The notes below the pieces were generated by a model. The model ran no database searches and had not been told where the DNA came from. It saw only the letters and a list, made by a program, of their open reading frames with translations. DNA of 64,000 nt from Cristatella mucedo. Its lineage: Eukaryota; Bryozoa; Phylactolaemata; Cristatellidae. Every line of letters begins with the position of its first letter. Positions within the stretch are counted from its first letter, which is position 1. Location: assembly GCA_009760855.2 (NCBI GenBank), contig WPIO01000010.1, forward strand, positions 8,723,501 to 8,787,500, read 5' to 3'. This document shows, one piece after another, positions 12,761-22,824 of the stretch. Both the position numbers and the translations under genes were made by a program.

Positions 12761-13445
12761 CGTCATTACGCTGGCTCAGTGGATACTTAGAGATCTCCGG
12801 CTTGAGGAATAGGACTCGCCTAGTCGGTGCAAAATGTGCAGCTCTGCTTAACCTGGCTCCTGGCCCAGGGTTAAGTAAGGTGCGTGCCCTCCGCGACCCA
12901 GGTCGTGGGTTCGAGTTTTGCAGTAGTCAGTTCCTTATTTCCCCACTGCAAGAGTGAGCGATAGTCTCTACGCCTCTTCTGCCACTATATAAATGAGGCT
13001 TTTGAATCAGCTGATCTTGACCTCTTTTTTTGCTTGTCGCGAGCATCCCAACTGCCATACTGCACCGCTCCACGCCGACCTGCACGGCTCGGCCATCACG
13101 CACCGTGTCGAATTCAAGCCTCCGCTTCTCACTTTTAGGTTCGCCGTTCTCTTGCCAGCCTACCTATCTGAAGTAGTCACCGGCAAGCTTCGCTTCGTGC
13201 CACCCACTCGTTGACTAGGTGAATGAGTCACTTAGCTGATCCTCTTATCATTCTCAAATTAAAAACCCACCTGTTCCTCGCAGCAGTTGCTCTGTTCACG
13301 TAAGCTGTCTTTGTATGTGCTTATACGGGCTGAAATTGTGCACGCTATCCATCACTAACCAATTAACTTGCTTCTTGTTCAGCATTTGTAAAGTGACTAG
13401 AAAGAGATTCAGTTCTCTTAGGGTGCTTTATAAATATATAGGTTC
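12590..13445 (+). mobile_element. Decayed LINE copy with a SINE insertion
   Basis: A 191-codon open frame (12382-12957) is not a gene: it contains ASARDLGMQFENEAYRDGH and SAQIRACQASLC, degraded forms of the LINE motifs ARNLGV.F and KIRACLDK. After a SINE at about 12850-13020 the LINE resumes with HTAPLHADLHGSAITHRVE F and ends CATTTGTAAAGTGACTAGAA at 13385 onward. The CpG-rich composition of this copy is unlike the other copies. Confidence 0.65.
12850..13020 (+). mobile_element. SINE family B copy inside a LINE relic
   Basis: GGTTAAGTAAGGTGCGTGCC as box A, GGTCGTGGGTTCGAGTTTTG as box B, then CTCTTCTGCCACTATATAAA TGAGGCTTTTGAATCAGC. It splits the LINE relic at 12590-13445. Confidence 0.6.
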
Positions 13446-14139
13446 GTAACATTAGTATTGCAATTGAAATAAACGAGGGAGCGTCGACGTTTTAGACGTC
13501 GCACCTGGCGTCGCTGCTGGCATAATGACGAAGTAGCGGGTCCATGGCCGGCTCGTTTATTTCGCGCCGTTTATTTCGCTTAGAGGTTTCGGCGCTCGGC
13601 CACGAGAGTGTAATGTGCAGACGTTTTCGGGGCCAGCCGAATCGCGTCGTCGAGCAGACTCACTCAGCTGGCTCAATCCTTCTAATCTTTGTCCAATCCT
13701 TCTAATCCTTCTAATCTTGGTCCAATCCTTCTAATCTTGGTCATTGTAGAGCCAGTCCCGCCCGTCCTTCCTGCGGCAATGCCGCATACCGCACTGGAGC
13801 AGCGCAGTGGTGCACGCCGCTGCGAGAAACTTTGCTGTAGTCTGTGCCGCCTGGAACTACACTGCATCGCCGACTAGCTGCATCGGCCAAGCTGCAAAGA
13901 CTTAAGCTTGCTGCCTCCCCAGAGCTACTGATTAGGGACCTGCCCCGCCTTCGCTAGTTGCTGCAAGTTCCCCTAGAGCTCTCAGCGGCATTGAGCACTG
14001 CATTTTTATGGAGCGCCTCTTGATGAGCCTTGGTATCACTGGTTCAGTGCCAAACTATGATAAGTCATGCTCAGTGAGAGATATCAGAATATATATGTCC
14101 ACTGGCTTATAAGCATGAATAAACATGGAAAATTTCAGC

Positions 14140-14315
14140 GTTAATAATAATAATAATACACTTCATAAAGAAGCCCCAGATAGCTCAATCTCTTTCTAGG
14201 CACTTTAGATTTGCTGCGAAGGAAACAAGATAGAATGGTGAGTGCTATCTTGCTTGATAAACAGTATGAATAACATGGTTAGGGGTGAAATGCACAGGGT
14301 CAGCATGCAAGTGTT
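14140..14315 (-). mobile_element. LINE 3' tail (solo)
   Basis: AATAATAATAATACACTTCA, CAATCTCTTTCTAGGCACTT and, further on, AACATGGTTAGGGGTGAAAT GCACAGGGTCAGCATGCAA, all found in the 3' untranslated part of the full-length copies. Confidence 0.75.
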
Positions 14316-15439
14316 GCATTACAATGCGGGCCTGAGTGTTTGCTGACAAAGTGGTAAGTGCAGCCAAGCTGTTGAGCCCGGCCAGCTGTCGAAAGAGGGC
14401 TCCATAAAACGGCCTGGTTCGTGAGGTTCTCGAATCTTACATCCAGTCTCTTTCGGTTTTTGACCGCGTCATAAGCGAGGCGTTCACCGAGCTGTGACAG
14501 CATAACGCTCCCGGGCTTCTATTCAGCCACTTCATTGTGTAGAGTTTGTCGTATGCGACGCTTCCGTTGAGTTTTGGCAGTGTTGCACTGACTAGCTTCT
14601 TTATTGCTTGCTTTTCCCGTTGCATTAGATACGCTAATATTCCGCAAATTTTGCTTCTCTATTCCCAATTCATTCATTGCTGTGAAAACTCGCTGGTCCA
14701 CAAGGGGACGGAACCATAGGTTTTGAATGGAAATTAGCCTGCATCCGTAAAAAATCATGGAAACTCCAACTTTGCTTTCAAAAATAGGGCCTTAGGGTCT
14801 GCTGACCTAGCTGGTGAGCCCACCAAACTAAATAACTTTCTGTTAAAACAAAAATAAATCTATATTTATTAAATTTATCGGTCAGCGCCGGGTAGCGAAT
14901 CAGCACTGAGTTGCATTAACAAAACGTACGGACGTTCTAAGCGTCTTCAGATTTACTTCAACTATATAGTTTTCTCCTAGTGATGAATCATGGGCAGATT
15001 CGGTTTATTCATATCCATCGCTAACCAAAGGCCGACATCATCGCGACTTCAGGTCGGTCACACTAACCCGGGTAAGCGGCCCACCGAGAAGGAGTCGCAG
15101 TGCATAGAGCTCAACAAGCTAATATGCCAAGGTAAACCTCTGAAAACTATTAAAGTTTATATTCCATTGATACTGTAGAATTATATGCTCACATTCGACT
15201 ACGAGAGTGCAGGTTGCAGCTGGACGTGCAAATCAGCAAATTATCCCCCTTTGACACTCACTGCTGTACCGCTGTAGTAGTACTTATTTATTTATTTATT
15301 TTATTAAAGATCACAACTAGGACTGATGGCAGTGACTGTGCCGGAATTTCTGTTAAACTAACTAGCGTAGCTCATTTTAGGGGTAGATGGCTGTCGGTCA
15401 TCTGGAATCGCCTTAAAGTATTGGATACATCTGGGTTGA

Positions 15440-16520
15440 ATCCTAGTTCACCTTTTTTCACTGACCATACTCCCCTTATGGCCGATGTAATAGCCGAGCA
15501 CAATTTTAGCTTACAATTTCTACGCTTATGACGCTCAGCTCTACCAAACGGTTAACACTTGCCATTCTTGCCATGCATCCGACCAGCCTGGCAGCTTGCA
15601 TCGACAACATTCCCATTTGGCTACTAAGCTCCTGAAGCATATCGATGATAAGACCAGCCAAATAGTTGTGGCAGTCCTTGTGTCCTCCAAAAGTTGAAAG
15701 ACCTCACCTTCGAGATAATTTCATTCAGCATCACTCCTACGACTCCGCTGTAATACGGGAATGATGTTCCATAACGCGACGCATTTTGGTGCCCATTTTT
15801 AGTTAGAAAACGTTGCCCATGTTAGGGCCAGCCTAGAAACGAGTACTACAGCCAAATTAGCGAAAGCATTTTTGACCTTGCCTGTTTATTACTCCAATTA
15901 TCTCCATTTAGGACTCCAAGCCCGTGCCAGTAATCATCAGCTGAGATATTCCGATGCTGATCTGATCTATCATCAAAGGCATAGCTGCCACGAAATAACA
16001 CATCTTTCTGAGCTTCCATGGCTCCCTTTCAAACGTCAAATTGACTGACAGCCCTCTCTCCGGATTACAGGTGGCTTTACTCGCTTGCACTAGCCTGCAT
16101 ATTCGACCTGCTTTTCCAGTGTGCTCTTGCACCATCTGCCCCTAAGCTTCTAATCGCCTCGCAGTTTCTCAAACTGAATTGAAAAATCTTTTTTTGATCT
16201 GGCCTTCGGTTCTTAAAAGTTTGGAACTCGCTACTGGCTTCGATTGCCACGGGTATTGGCTTTGAATCACATGAGTATCGACTAAAGACGCATCAGTTTC
16301 GGTCAGCTTTCCCTGTGCCCCAGTGAACGTGCCTTCTTTTCCCTACTTTCCTAACATGCATACATGTGTATGATTCAGAGCATGTTACTAGTCAGGGGTC
16401 CTACTAACCAGAAGCCGTGAGTATCTTTTTATGTGCTTATGCATGCTTTTCTAAGCATGATACCATACTTGTCGGTAACTCTTTGCTATTGCTTCTCCTT
16501 CAGAGAGCCATAAAGCAGCT
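15440..16520 (+). mobile_element. Decayed LINE copy (two families in series)
   Basis: RT relics such as PLMADVIAEHNFSLQF at about 15476 correspond to LADVIAKHNLGFHFYADD of the better copies. From about 16060 to 16450 the text 'CTGCTTTTCCAGTGTGCTCT ... CGCCTCGCAGTTTCTCAAAC' resembles the C-terminal end of a second LINE also seen at 5085-5520 and 35930-36350. Confidence 0.6.
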
Positions 16521-17200
16521 GAATAGAGACTTGCTTCACAGAGGGCACTATAGCAAGCCTGAACGTTTGTATATTATTATTGCTGCTAACTCACCGATGA
16601 GAAGGGTAAATCCGACTTGATTCCTGGAACAGGATGTACAACGACTCTTCCCACACTGCCACTAGTTTTTGATGATACATTGGCTACACTGAGTTTATAT
16701 TCCCTTTGATATTTCTCCAAAGTTTTAACTAATGCTACCGTCTGTACTACTGATAGATATGCTTAGAGAGCTGTTTCAAATGGTCTAACTTAGGATGTAA
16801 ACTGGCCTTCCTCGAACATACCCAATGGGAGGCTTCGTCGTTTGGTCTCGTAAAACGTTGTTTTCACCGTCACAAGATTGGCTGCCATTGAATAGGTCAA
16901 GTTCCGGCCCTAAACCTTCCACTGGCTTTCTATTTCTGTACCCAAGCATGGTCCATCAACAAGGGCACGGGGTTGATGTGTCATATGGCCAGCTGGGTCA
17001 GGAGCCTGCGTGTCCGTGATGAGGTGCAGTCAAGATGAAAATCCCGAGCCCCTCGGCCCCCCCACCCAGTCAGTTTTGGCACACTTCAAACGCTGCTCAC
17101 AAGCTCGAGAGCTTGGTCTGCTCTTTTCTCCTGCCACTCCTCCTCCAGGGCTCTGACCGCTATATATAACCAGTTAGGCGTTCAGAGTTTGTTATTGATT

Positions 17201-17206
17201 TTTATT
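17201..17206 (-). promoter_or_regulatory. Poly(A) signal for the multi-NDK gene
   Basis: AATAAA on the minus strand, about 130 bp after the TGA of exon Z, inside an AT-rich stretch (AAGATAAATAAAAATC). Its position is right for a short 3' untranslated region. I saw no better candidate between the stop codon and 16.9 kb. Confidence 0.5.
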
Positions 17207-17337
17207 TATCTTGTATGTGCCAGGCACAAAAAACGCAACCGTGGCAATGGCACAGCACTCAATCGCATGGTCCTGAGCAATTAGTCAAAGGCAGGCATAA
17301 CAAGCAAAGAAGCACAAGACGCCGGTGTCAGCCCGTG

Positions 17338-17415
17338 TCAGCTATCCTTCTCGCATATCTTCCATTTCGACGCTGTTGTCAAGGTCTCAAAAAAGAAGCC
17401 TAGAAGCTTCTTCGC
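17338..17415 (-). CDS. DNAAF8-like: Exon Z: terminal exon, end of NDK-like module 5
   Basis: The acceptor is TTTTTCCTTATCTTTTCTAG|GCG, the best polypyrimidine tract in the gene. It is entered on a codon boundary from exon Y and reads AKKLLGFFFETLTTASKWK then ICEKDS and TGA. AKKLLGFFFETL is the NDK C-terminal helix ('A...I.FFFPE'). The loop that should carry the catalytic His between exons Y and Z is missing altogether. A poly(A) signal follows at 17206-17201. Confidence 0.75.
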   Translation of the reverse strand, partial: AKKLLGFFFETLTTASKWKICEKDS

Positions 17416-17934
17416 CTAGAAAAGATAAGGAAAAAGTCGAGTTTTCAGCGTGGTGCACTCGCATATGGTGCAATGCCATGAGACAGCAAACTAGGCGTGG
17501 ATTCATGACAACGTACGACGACGTAATATTGGCTTCTGAGAACCGACATAAGCGCTCGGGATAGCACAGGAGGGCTGGCAAAAAGCGACAGGAAGCCGAT
17601 GTGGCGGACAGTGGGCAACAAGTATCGACACGCTGGCTGAGTAAGGGGACCGATGAAGCAGCCAGCTCATCTGGGAGAAGAAAGGAGTTTGATGCAAAGC
17701 GATAAACAAAGCTGAGGCTATATAGATCGATAGATATAATACGATCTAGACAAAAAAGAGAGGGACATGCAGACAGACAGACTGACCGACAGATTGTTAG
17801 ACATACATTGGGACAAAGAGGCAAAGAAAAAGACAAAGCAGTGGCAAGAATCGCAGCTAGGCTGTAGTTCAAAATGAGTGACTGAAAAGGGCAAACGAAG
17901 GGTGAACAAGAGAAATGGGGGTGCTGCCCTCTTA

Positions 17935-18015
17935 ATAATTAATAATAGTAATAATAATAATAATACAGTTGATATAGGGCTCTCAGAGAACTCAATCTCT
18001 TTCTAGGCACTAGAC
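17935..18015 (-). mobile_element. LINE 3' tail next to exon Y
   Basis: AATAATAATAATAATAATAC followed by CAATCTCTTTCTAGGCACT. The tail ends about 10 bp from the splice donor of exon Y (18027), so the LINE inserted almost at the exon boundary. Confidence 0.75.
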
Positions 18016-18027
18016 ATTTGCTCTTAC

Positions 18028-18100
18028 CGTCTCTATATCTTTTGGGTATATAATGTGACTCTCATAAGCACTTGGTTCTAAGTTGGCCTTGGCAAATCCA
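18028..18100 (-). CDS. DNAAF8-like: Exon Y: NDK-like module 5, ALAPxSxR region
   Basis: The acceptor is the strong TCCATTTCTTGCAG|TGG and the donor ACG|GTAAGAG. It reads GFAKANLEPSAYESHIIYP and then KDIET. It fits the NDK 'A..LAP.SIR..YG' region, but the Gly-Pro-Thr-Asp-Pro turn is not obvious. A LINE 3' tail ends within a few bases of its donor (see 17935-18015). Confidence 0.7.
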
Positions 18101-18183
18101 CTGCAAGAAATGGATAAAGCTGAGTGCCTGACTGAAAGGCTATTCTCTGCTTAGCTCGATTGAAGCAGCGATGATTCATTTAC

Positions 18184-18269
18184 CTTTGCAGCAGATACGG
18201 GAACGTAGTGACGGCATTGTCTCGCTGCACGGCAATTGCCAAGCACGGAGCAGCCGTCAGCTCAGGCAC
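18184..18269 (-). CDS. DNAAF8-like: Exon X: NDK-like module 5, central strand
   Basis: The acceptor is GTCGTTATACAG|GTGCC and the donor CAAAG|GTAAAT. It reads VPELTAAPCLAIAVQRDNA and then VTTFPYLLQ. This corresponds to NDK 'L.SGPVVAMV.EGDNAV'. It is 86 bp and leaves two bases of a codon, completed by exon Y. Confidence 0.8.
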
Positions 18270-18438
18270 CTGTATAACGACCAGTGCAGGCAGCAGAATC
18301 AAGCATACAGGTGTGTAACACATTTTCATGCAAGGTCAACTGCTGCCAAAAATTGCAACTTGCAGAAACTACAACACAATTAGCGAACATACGTAGAACA
18401 TAACTTGCTCTCTTGCTTGCACATGCACTCGCGCGCGT

Positions 18439-18439
<1 letters not shown>

Positions 18440-18487
<48 letters not shown>

Positions 18488-18536
18488 TGCTCACAAAACA
18501 CACACACGCTTACACGTGCAAACAAATTCATTTGCA

Positions 18537-18581
<45 letters not shown>

Positions 18582-18610
18582 CGGCTCACTCTTTCACTTT
18601 CACTCTTTTG

Positions 18611-18645
<35 letters not shown>

Positions 18646-18650
18646 TCACT
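18440..18650 (+). repeat. (CA)n and (CT)n microsatellites
   Basis: CA from 18442 to 18485, CT from 18540 to 18578 and again from 18610 to 18640. In the intron between exons W and X. Confidence 0.95.
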
Positions 18651-18830
18651 GCCTCTCTCCCCATTCCCTTCCCCCTCTCTTCTTCCCTCTTTCCACCCAT
18701 CAACCTGTCTGTCCATCCGCCATCCATTTATCCATCCATTCCAATCGTCAGCTTCGGTTGGAAAGGTAATGGAGATACCCACATAGCAGAAGCCCTTGCA
18801 ACGAAACAAACAGTTAGTGGAACTACCTAC

Positions 18831-18921
18831 CAGCCGAAAGCTGCCGGCATTCACCAAGCACAGATAGGAGCATGCCTGCTCGTCAGAAAGCAGCACCAAC
18901 TTGGCACCGACGATAGAAAAG
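18831..18921 (-). CDS. DNAAF8-like: Exon W: NDK-like module 5, second strand
   Basis: The acceptor is GCTGGTTTTTGCAG|CTTT and the donor CGGCTG|GTAGGT. It reads FSIVGAKLVLLSDEQACSY and then LCLVNAGSFRL. 'FSIVGAKLVLLSDEQA' is an almost textbook NDK second strand and helix. It joins exon V (AG + C gives Ser) and exon X on a codon boundary. Confidence 0.8.
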
Positions 18922-18984
18922 CTGCAAAAACCAGCAATGGCAGTTATGCTAGGGCAGTGCAGCAGTCTGCTCAACAGGACGGGC

Positions 18985-19672
18985 TGCTGGAGCAGCAGTA
19001 GCAGGAGGAGTGGGAGCAGGAGGAGCGGAGCAGGAGGAGCAGGAGCAGAAGGAGCAGGACGAGCGGCAGGAGGAGCAGGAGCAGCAGGATGAGCAGGAGC
19101 AGCAGGAGCAGTAGGAGCAGGATGAGCAGGAGCACGAGTAGCAGGAGCAGGAGCAGGAGGAAAGGAGCAGGAGGAAAGGAGCAGGAGGAAAGGAGCAGGA
19201 GGAAAGGAGCAGGAAGAGCAGGAGCACGAGGAGCAGGAGCACGAGGAGCAGAAGCAGGAGGACCAGGAGCATGAGCAGCAGGTGCAGTAGGAGCAGGAGT
19301 AGAAGCAGGAGGAGCAGTAGCAGGAAGAGCAGAAGCAGGAGGAGCAGGACGAGCGGTGGGAGGAGCAGGAGCAGGAGGAGCAGGAGCACGAGTAGCAGGA
19401 GCAGGAGAAAAGGAGCAGGAGGAAAGGAGCAGGAGGAAAGGAGCAGGAGGAAAGGAGCAGGAGGAAAGGAGCAGGAGGAAAGGAGCAGGAGGAAAGGAGC
19501 AGGAGGAAAGGAGCAGGAGGAAAGGAGCAGGAGGAAAGGAGCAGGAGGAGCAGGAGCACGAGGAGCAGGAGCACGAGGAGCAGGAGCAGCATGTGAAGTA
19601 GGAGCAGGAGTAGAAGCAGGAGGAGCAGGAAGAGCAGAAGCAGGAGGAGCAGGACGAGCAAAAGCAGTAGCA
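18985..19672 (+). repeat. GGAGCA-rich minisatellite with 14-bp units
   Basis: Nearly 700 bp of plus-strand purine-rich DNA made of GGAGCA-type units. The block 19405-19545 is a tandem array of the 14-bp unit GGAGCAGGAGGAAA, about ten copies, and a shorter array lies at 19150-19205. Because 14 is not a multiple of three, all frames stay open and produce false ORFs up to 378 codons. It lies in the intron between exons V and W. Confidence 0.95.
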
Positions 19673-19766
19673 CCAGCAGCCCAATGAAGCTGCTCAATGC
19701 CGCACGACCTGAGCATTGAACTGGCAGCCACTGCAACTAGCAAGCACGTCAGTAGGTGCAAAGTAC

Positions 19767-19914
19767 CTCATCGTCTGTAAGCACTCGAGCATGTCGGCCA
19801 GCAGCGGCTGTGCTCTGCTGCTGCTGCCGCTGCGGTGCTTGCTGTCTGCTGCCAGTGCACTGGGCATCAGCAGCAAGCAGTTGACCTCGAGTAGCAGGTC
19901 AGCTGCAGGTGTCT
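19767..19914 (-). CDS. DNAAF8-like: Exon V: NDK-like module 5, N-terminal part
   Basis: The acceptor is GCCTTGTTGCAG|AGAC and the donor ATGAG|GTACTT. It encodes TPAADLLLEVNCLLLMPSA, a Ser-rich insert made of CAG-type triplets, then RAQPLLADMLECLQTM. It matches the NDK start but reads LLLMPSA, with Met where the IKP lysine belongs. A 0.7-kb purine-rich minisatellite lies just past its donor. Confidence 0.7.
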
Positions 19915-20434
19915 CTGCAACAAGGCACCGAGAGCACTGTACGAGTGCAACGTGCACACTACATCCTGTCCAGGCGCTGCATGCTGCCCAGGTGCTGTGG
20001 CAGCGCACTGTGACTCTCACTCTGAGGCACAGCCGTGGAGTTATGCATTGCAGAGAACAGTGTAGCTGTGCAAAGCAGACCGGGAAATGATAGTGCAGTG
20101 GCAAAGAGGTGAACAGATGCAGGATACAGAGGGAGAGCAGAGGATATATTGACCTAAAACAGAAGCAGAGGAGAGGGAAGAGCCATCAGCAGTGCTGGCG
20201 ATATGGCAATCGTGGCTTCAGCCTGGACAAGCTAGTCACTATAAACTAGTAGAATCTATGCAGCAGCTTGCTTCTTACCGTGATGGCCCGAGACAGTGCT
20301 ATTGGTCGGGCTCACTAGTACGGTTCTTTTGTTAACAATGACACTGCTGTCTTGGCAGGCTGTTTTTATCTGAAATGCACATTCTAAATTGAATGCCTCT
20401 TGGACGAGACGTGGTATCAGAGCAACCATCAGCA

Positions 20435-20508
20435 AATGTAAAGCGCCTAGAAAGAGATTGAGTTCTCTGAAGGCGCTTTATCAAGTGCATTATTATTATT
20501 ATTATTAT
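20435..20508 (+). mobile_element. LINE 3' tail (solo)
   Basis: AAATGTAAAGCGCCTAGAAA, AGATTGAGTTCTCTGAAGGC GC and (ATT)n. Plus-strand copy reduced to its last 75 bp. Confidence 0.75.
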
Positions 20509-20842
20509 GAAAATAGATTCACTAATGTGTAGTGAATGTATCTAGCAAGCACACTATGCGATCAACATATGCCAATACTCTCTAATTTAATGGATAACAT
20601 TTCCAACGACAAGACTGATGATGCTTCCACAGGCTGATCTAAACAGTGAGCAGTAGATGCTTATACATGTATGCGTCGAGACTATGTGACTCCATTCTCG
20701 CCACAATAAGAATTATGCGTTTGAGCCTCAAGTGAGAGAGAGAGAATAAGACAGAGACAGAGAGACAGAGACAGAACTTGAGTAAAGATAATGCTGGATT
20801 AGCAGCACTTAGCGAGACTGATCAAATAGTCATCGTTATAAT

Positions 20843-22325
20843 TTGAGACAGCTAGAAGTTCTACTGCACTACTCTTGCATCAGCTGGGAAGAGTCAGCAT
20901 TGCTTCGGGTATACAACGACCTACTTAGGAATGCAGACATGGGTAGAGTGTCTCTTCTTGTTTTGCTTGATCTTTCGGCAGCTTTTGATACCATCGATCA
21001 CAAAGTACTTCTAGAGCGCCTCTCATCTCGCCTGGGCATCACTGGCACTGCTCTGCAGTGGTTTAGATCCTACCTCAGTGGGAGACTCCAGAGTGTTGAC
21101 GTGAATGGACAAAGATCATCCGAAGTACCTCTAAAATATGGAGTACCTCAGGGCTCTGTGCTAGGTCCGGTTCTTTTCACGGTTTATACTCTGCCTCTTG
21201 CTGATGTGATTGCCAAGCACAATCTAGGCTTTCACTTCTATGCGGATGACACTCAGTTGTACCTTTGCTTTGATCCCTCCCAGCCTTCAAGCACCTCAAA
21301 TTCTCTCAACTCACTTGCTGCATGCATTGATGACATCCGCACATGGATGGCAGCAAATTTTCTAAAACTAAACGATGATAAAACTAACTAGTTATGGGCT
21401 AACCCAGTGTGATTCAGAAATTGGAAAGGCTGACTTTCAAAATTGGCTCTGCCAGCATATCTCCAGTTGAATCAGCTCGAAATCTAGGTGTCGTATTCCA
21501 AAGCAACCTCTCGTTAGACGACCACATCAGCTCCACAGTCAAATCAGCCTATTTTCAGCTTCATAACATTGCTAAAATTAGGGCTTGTTTAGATAAGGAT
21601 ACCACGTCCAAGTTGGCCCATGCATTCGTGACAACCCCTCTCGACTTCTGCAACTCACTGCTTGCTGGCCTACCAGCATGTGCGATCAGGCGATTGCAGC
21701 TGGTGCAAAACTCGGCAGCTAGACTTGTCTGCCGTGAGCGTCACAGTTGCCACATTACTCCACTTCTCGCCGACCTGCACTGGCTACCAGTCAAGTAACG
21801 GATTGAATTCAAGGTTTTGTCGCTCAATTTTAGGTCCCTTCATTCTATGGCTCCAGCCTATCTCTCAGATATACTACCCCATCAGGCCAAGCATCGTACC
21901 ATCCGCTTTTCGGAATCCAACAGTCTAAAGATACCTCGTACAAACCTCAAATCCTTTGGAGACCGTGCATTTAGCTCTTATGCTCCCAAAGCCTGGAACT
22001 CCCTCCCGACCTGCGTCAGAACATCCCCTGACCTGACCACATTTAAAAGAAACTTAAAAACACACCTATTTAGGACAGCATTTAGTGGGTCCCTGTGATT
22101 CGTCATTGATGTGCTTATGCGTGCTGACACTGTGCATGCTGCCACTAACCACATTTGCATGCTGACCCTGTGCATGTAACCCCTAACCATATTATTTTTT
22201 TTTCAAGAATGATTTTACTTACTATTCTATTGCATATCACTTTGCAGCAAATGTAAAGCGCCTAGAAAGAGATTAAGTTCTCTGAGGGCGCTTTATCAAG
22301 TGCAATATTATTATTATTATTATTA
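20843..22325 (+). mobile_element. 5'-truncated CR1/L2-type LINE copy, broken
   Basis: Encodes part of a reverse transcriptase: LLVLLDLSAAFDTIDHKVL with the first catalytic Asp, GVPQGSVLGP, and the catalytic box FYADDTQLYLCFD near 21237-21275. The downstream part (ARNLGV, KIRACLDKDTTSKL, LQLVQNSAARL, LHWLPVK, AYLSDILPHQAKHRT, KAWNSLPTCVRTSPDLTTF) is the conserved C-terminal domain of CR1/L2-type ORF2. It is disrupted at about 21389 by a small deletion with a stop and at 21796 by TAA. The 3' end is AAATGTAAAGCGCCTAGAAA..., then (ATT)n. No endonuclease part is present. Confidence 0.9.
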
Positions 22326-22824
22326 AAATCAGAGTTCTGTGCAGCCCTATCACAATGAATTATGATATTAGAAGGTCTGCTCAGTTGCAGGGGCAGCATA
22401 TTTGGATGTCCTGGTCCTTGCAAACAAGAAGCACTTCAGTATTGGCCTCACTTCGAGCAGTACGTGGCTTGCAGGAGACCCCTAAAAAAAGGATCACTGT
22501 ATCGACAGAGGCATTCCATAGTTACCAGATGGCAGTAGGGAAAGAAAGTGCTTACGGTTAGGGGCAAAAGATTGTATACCAAATTTTCCCAATCGATGAG
22601 CGCTAGCTCGCGGAGGACGGGTCAGCATGTCCAGGAACCAACCAGCGTTCACCAATGATATGGTACTGTTTAGCCCACATTGTGAGCAGGCATTATCTGT
22701 AGACAGCTCTCCAGGGCTATGCCTACCAAGTCCTCGATGGTGTGGACAAGTAGATATGTAGATGCGAGCACATAAGGATATGCTTAGTTGAGCTCGAGTT
22801 AACAGAACCAATCAACAGCAACTT

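Larger units (their letters stand above)
11663..17200. other. Intergenic region between the two genes
   Basis: Holds the CpG-rich upstream block, decayed LINE copies (about 12.6-13.44 kb and 15.44-16.5 kb), a SINE, a LINE tail (14.14-14.3 kb) and a small direct repeat near 13680-13745 in which 'CAATCCTTCTAATCTT' recurs. I see no coding exon on either strand. Open frames here are LINE relics or chance. Confidence 0.5.

Noticed and set aside
12382-12957. 191-codon plus-strand ORF as a gene
   Set aside because: Its middle is a degraded LINE C-terminal domain and its end is a SINE.
17387-17872. 161-codon minus-strand ORF as a gene
   Set aside because: Out of frame with terminal exon Z, which has better splice support; the residue mix is Cys/Leu/Ser-rich without motif.
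18600-19761. 378- and 270-codon minus-strand ORFs
   Set aside because: Product of the 14-bp minisatellite, which keeps all frames open; they overlap the true exons V and W out of frame or by chance.
18184-19914. Exons V-X as a codanin-1 homologue
   Set aside because: An LEC...LxLL spacing looked similar at first, but FSIVGAKLVLLSDEQA and QRDNAV are clear NDK landmarks.
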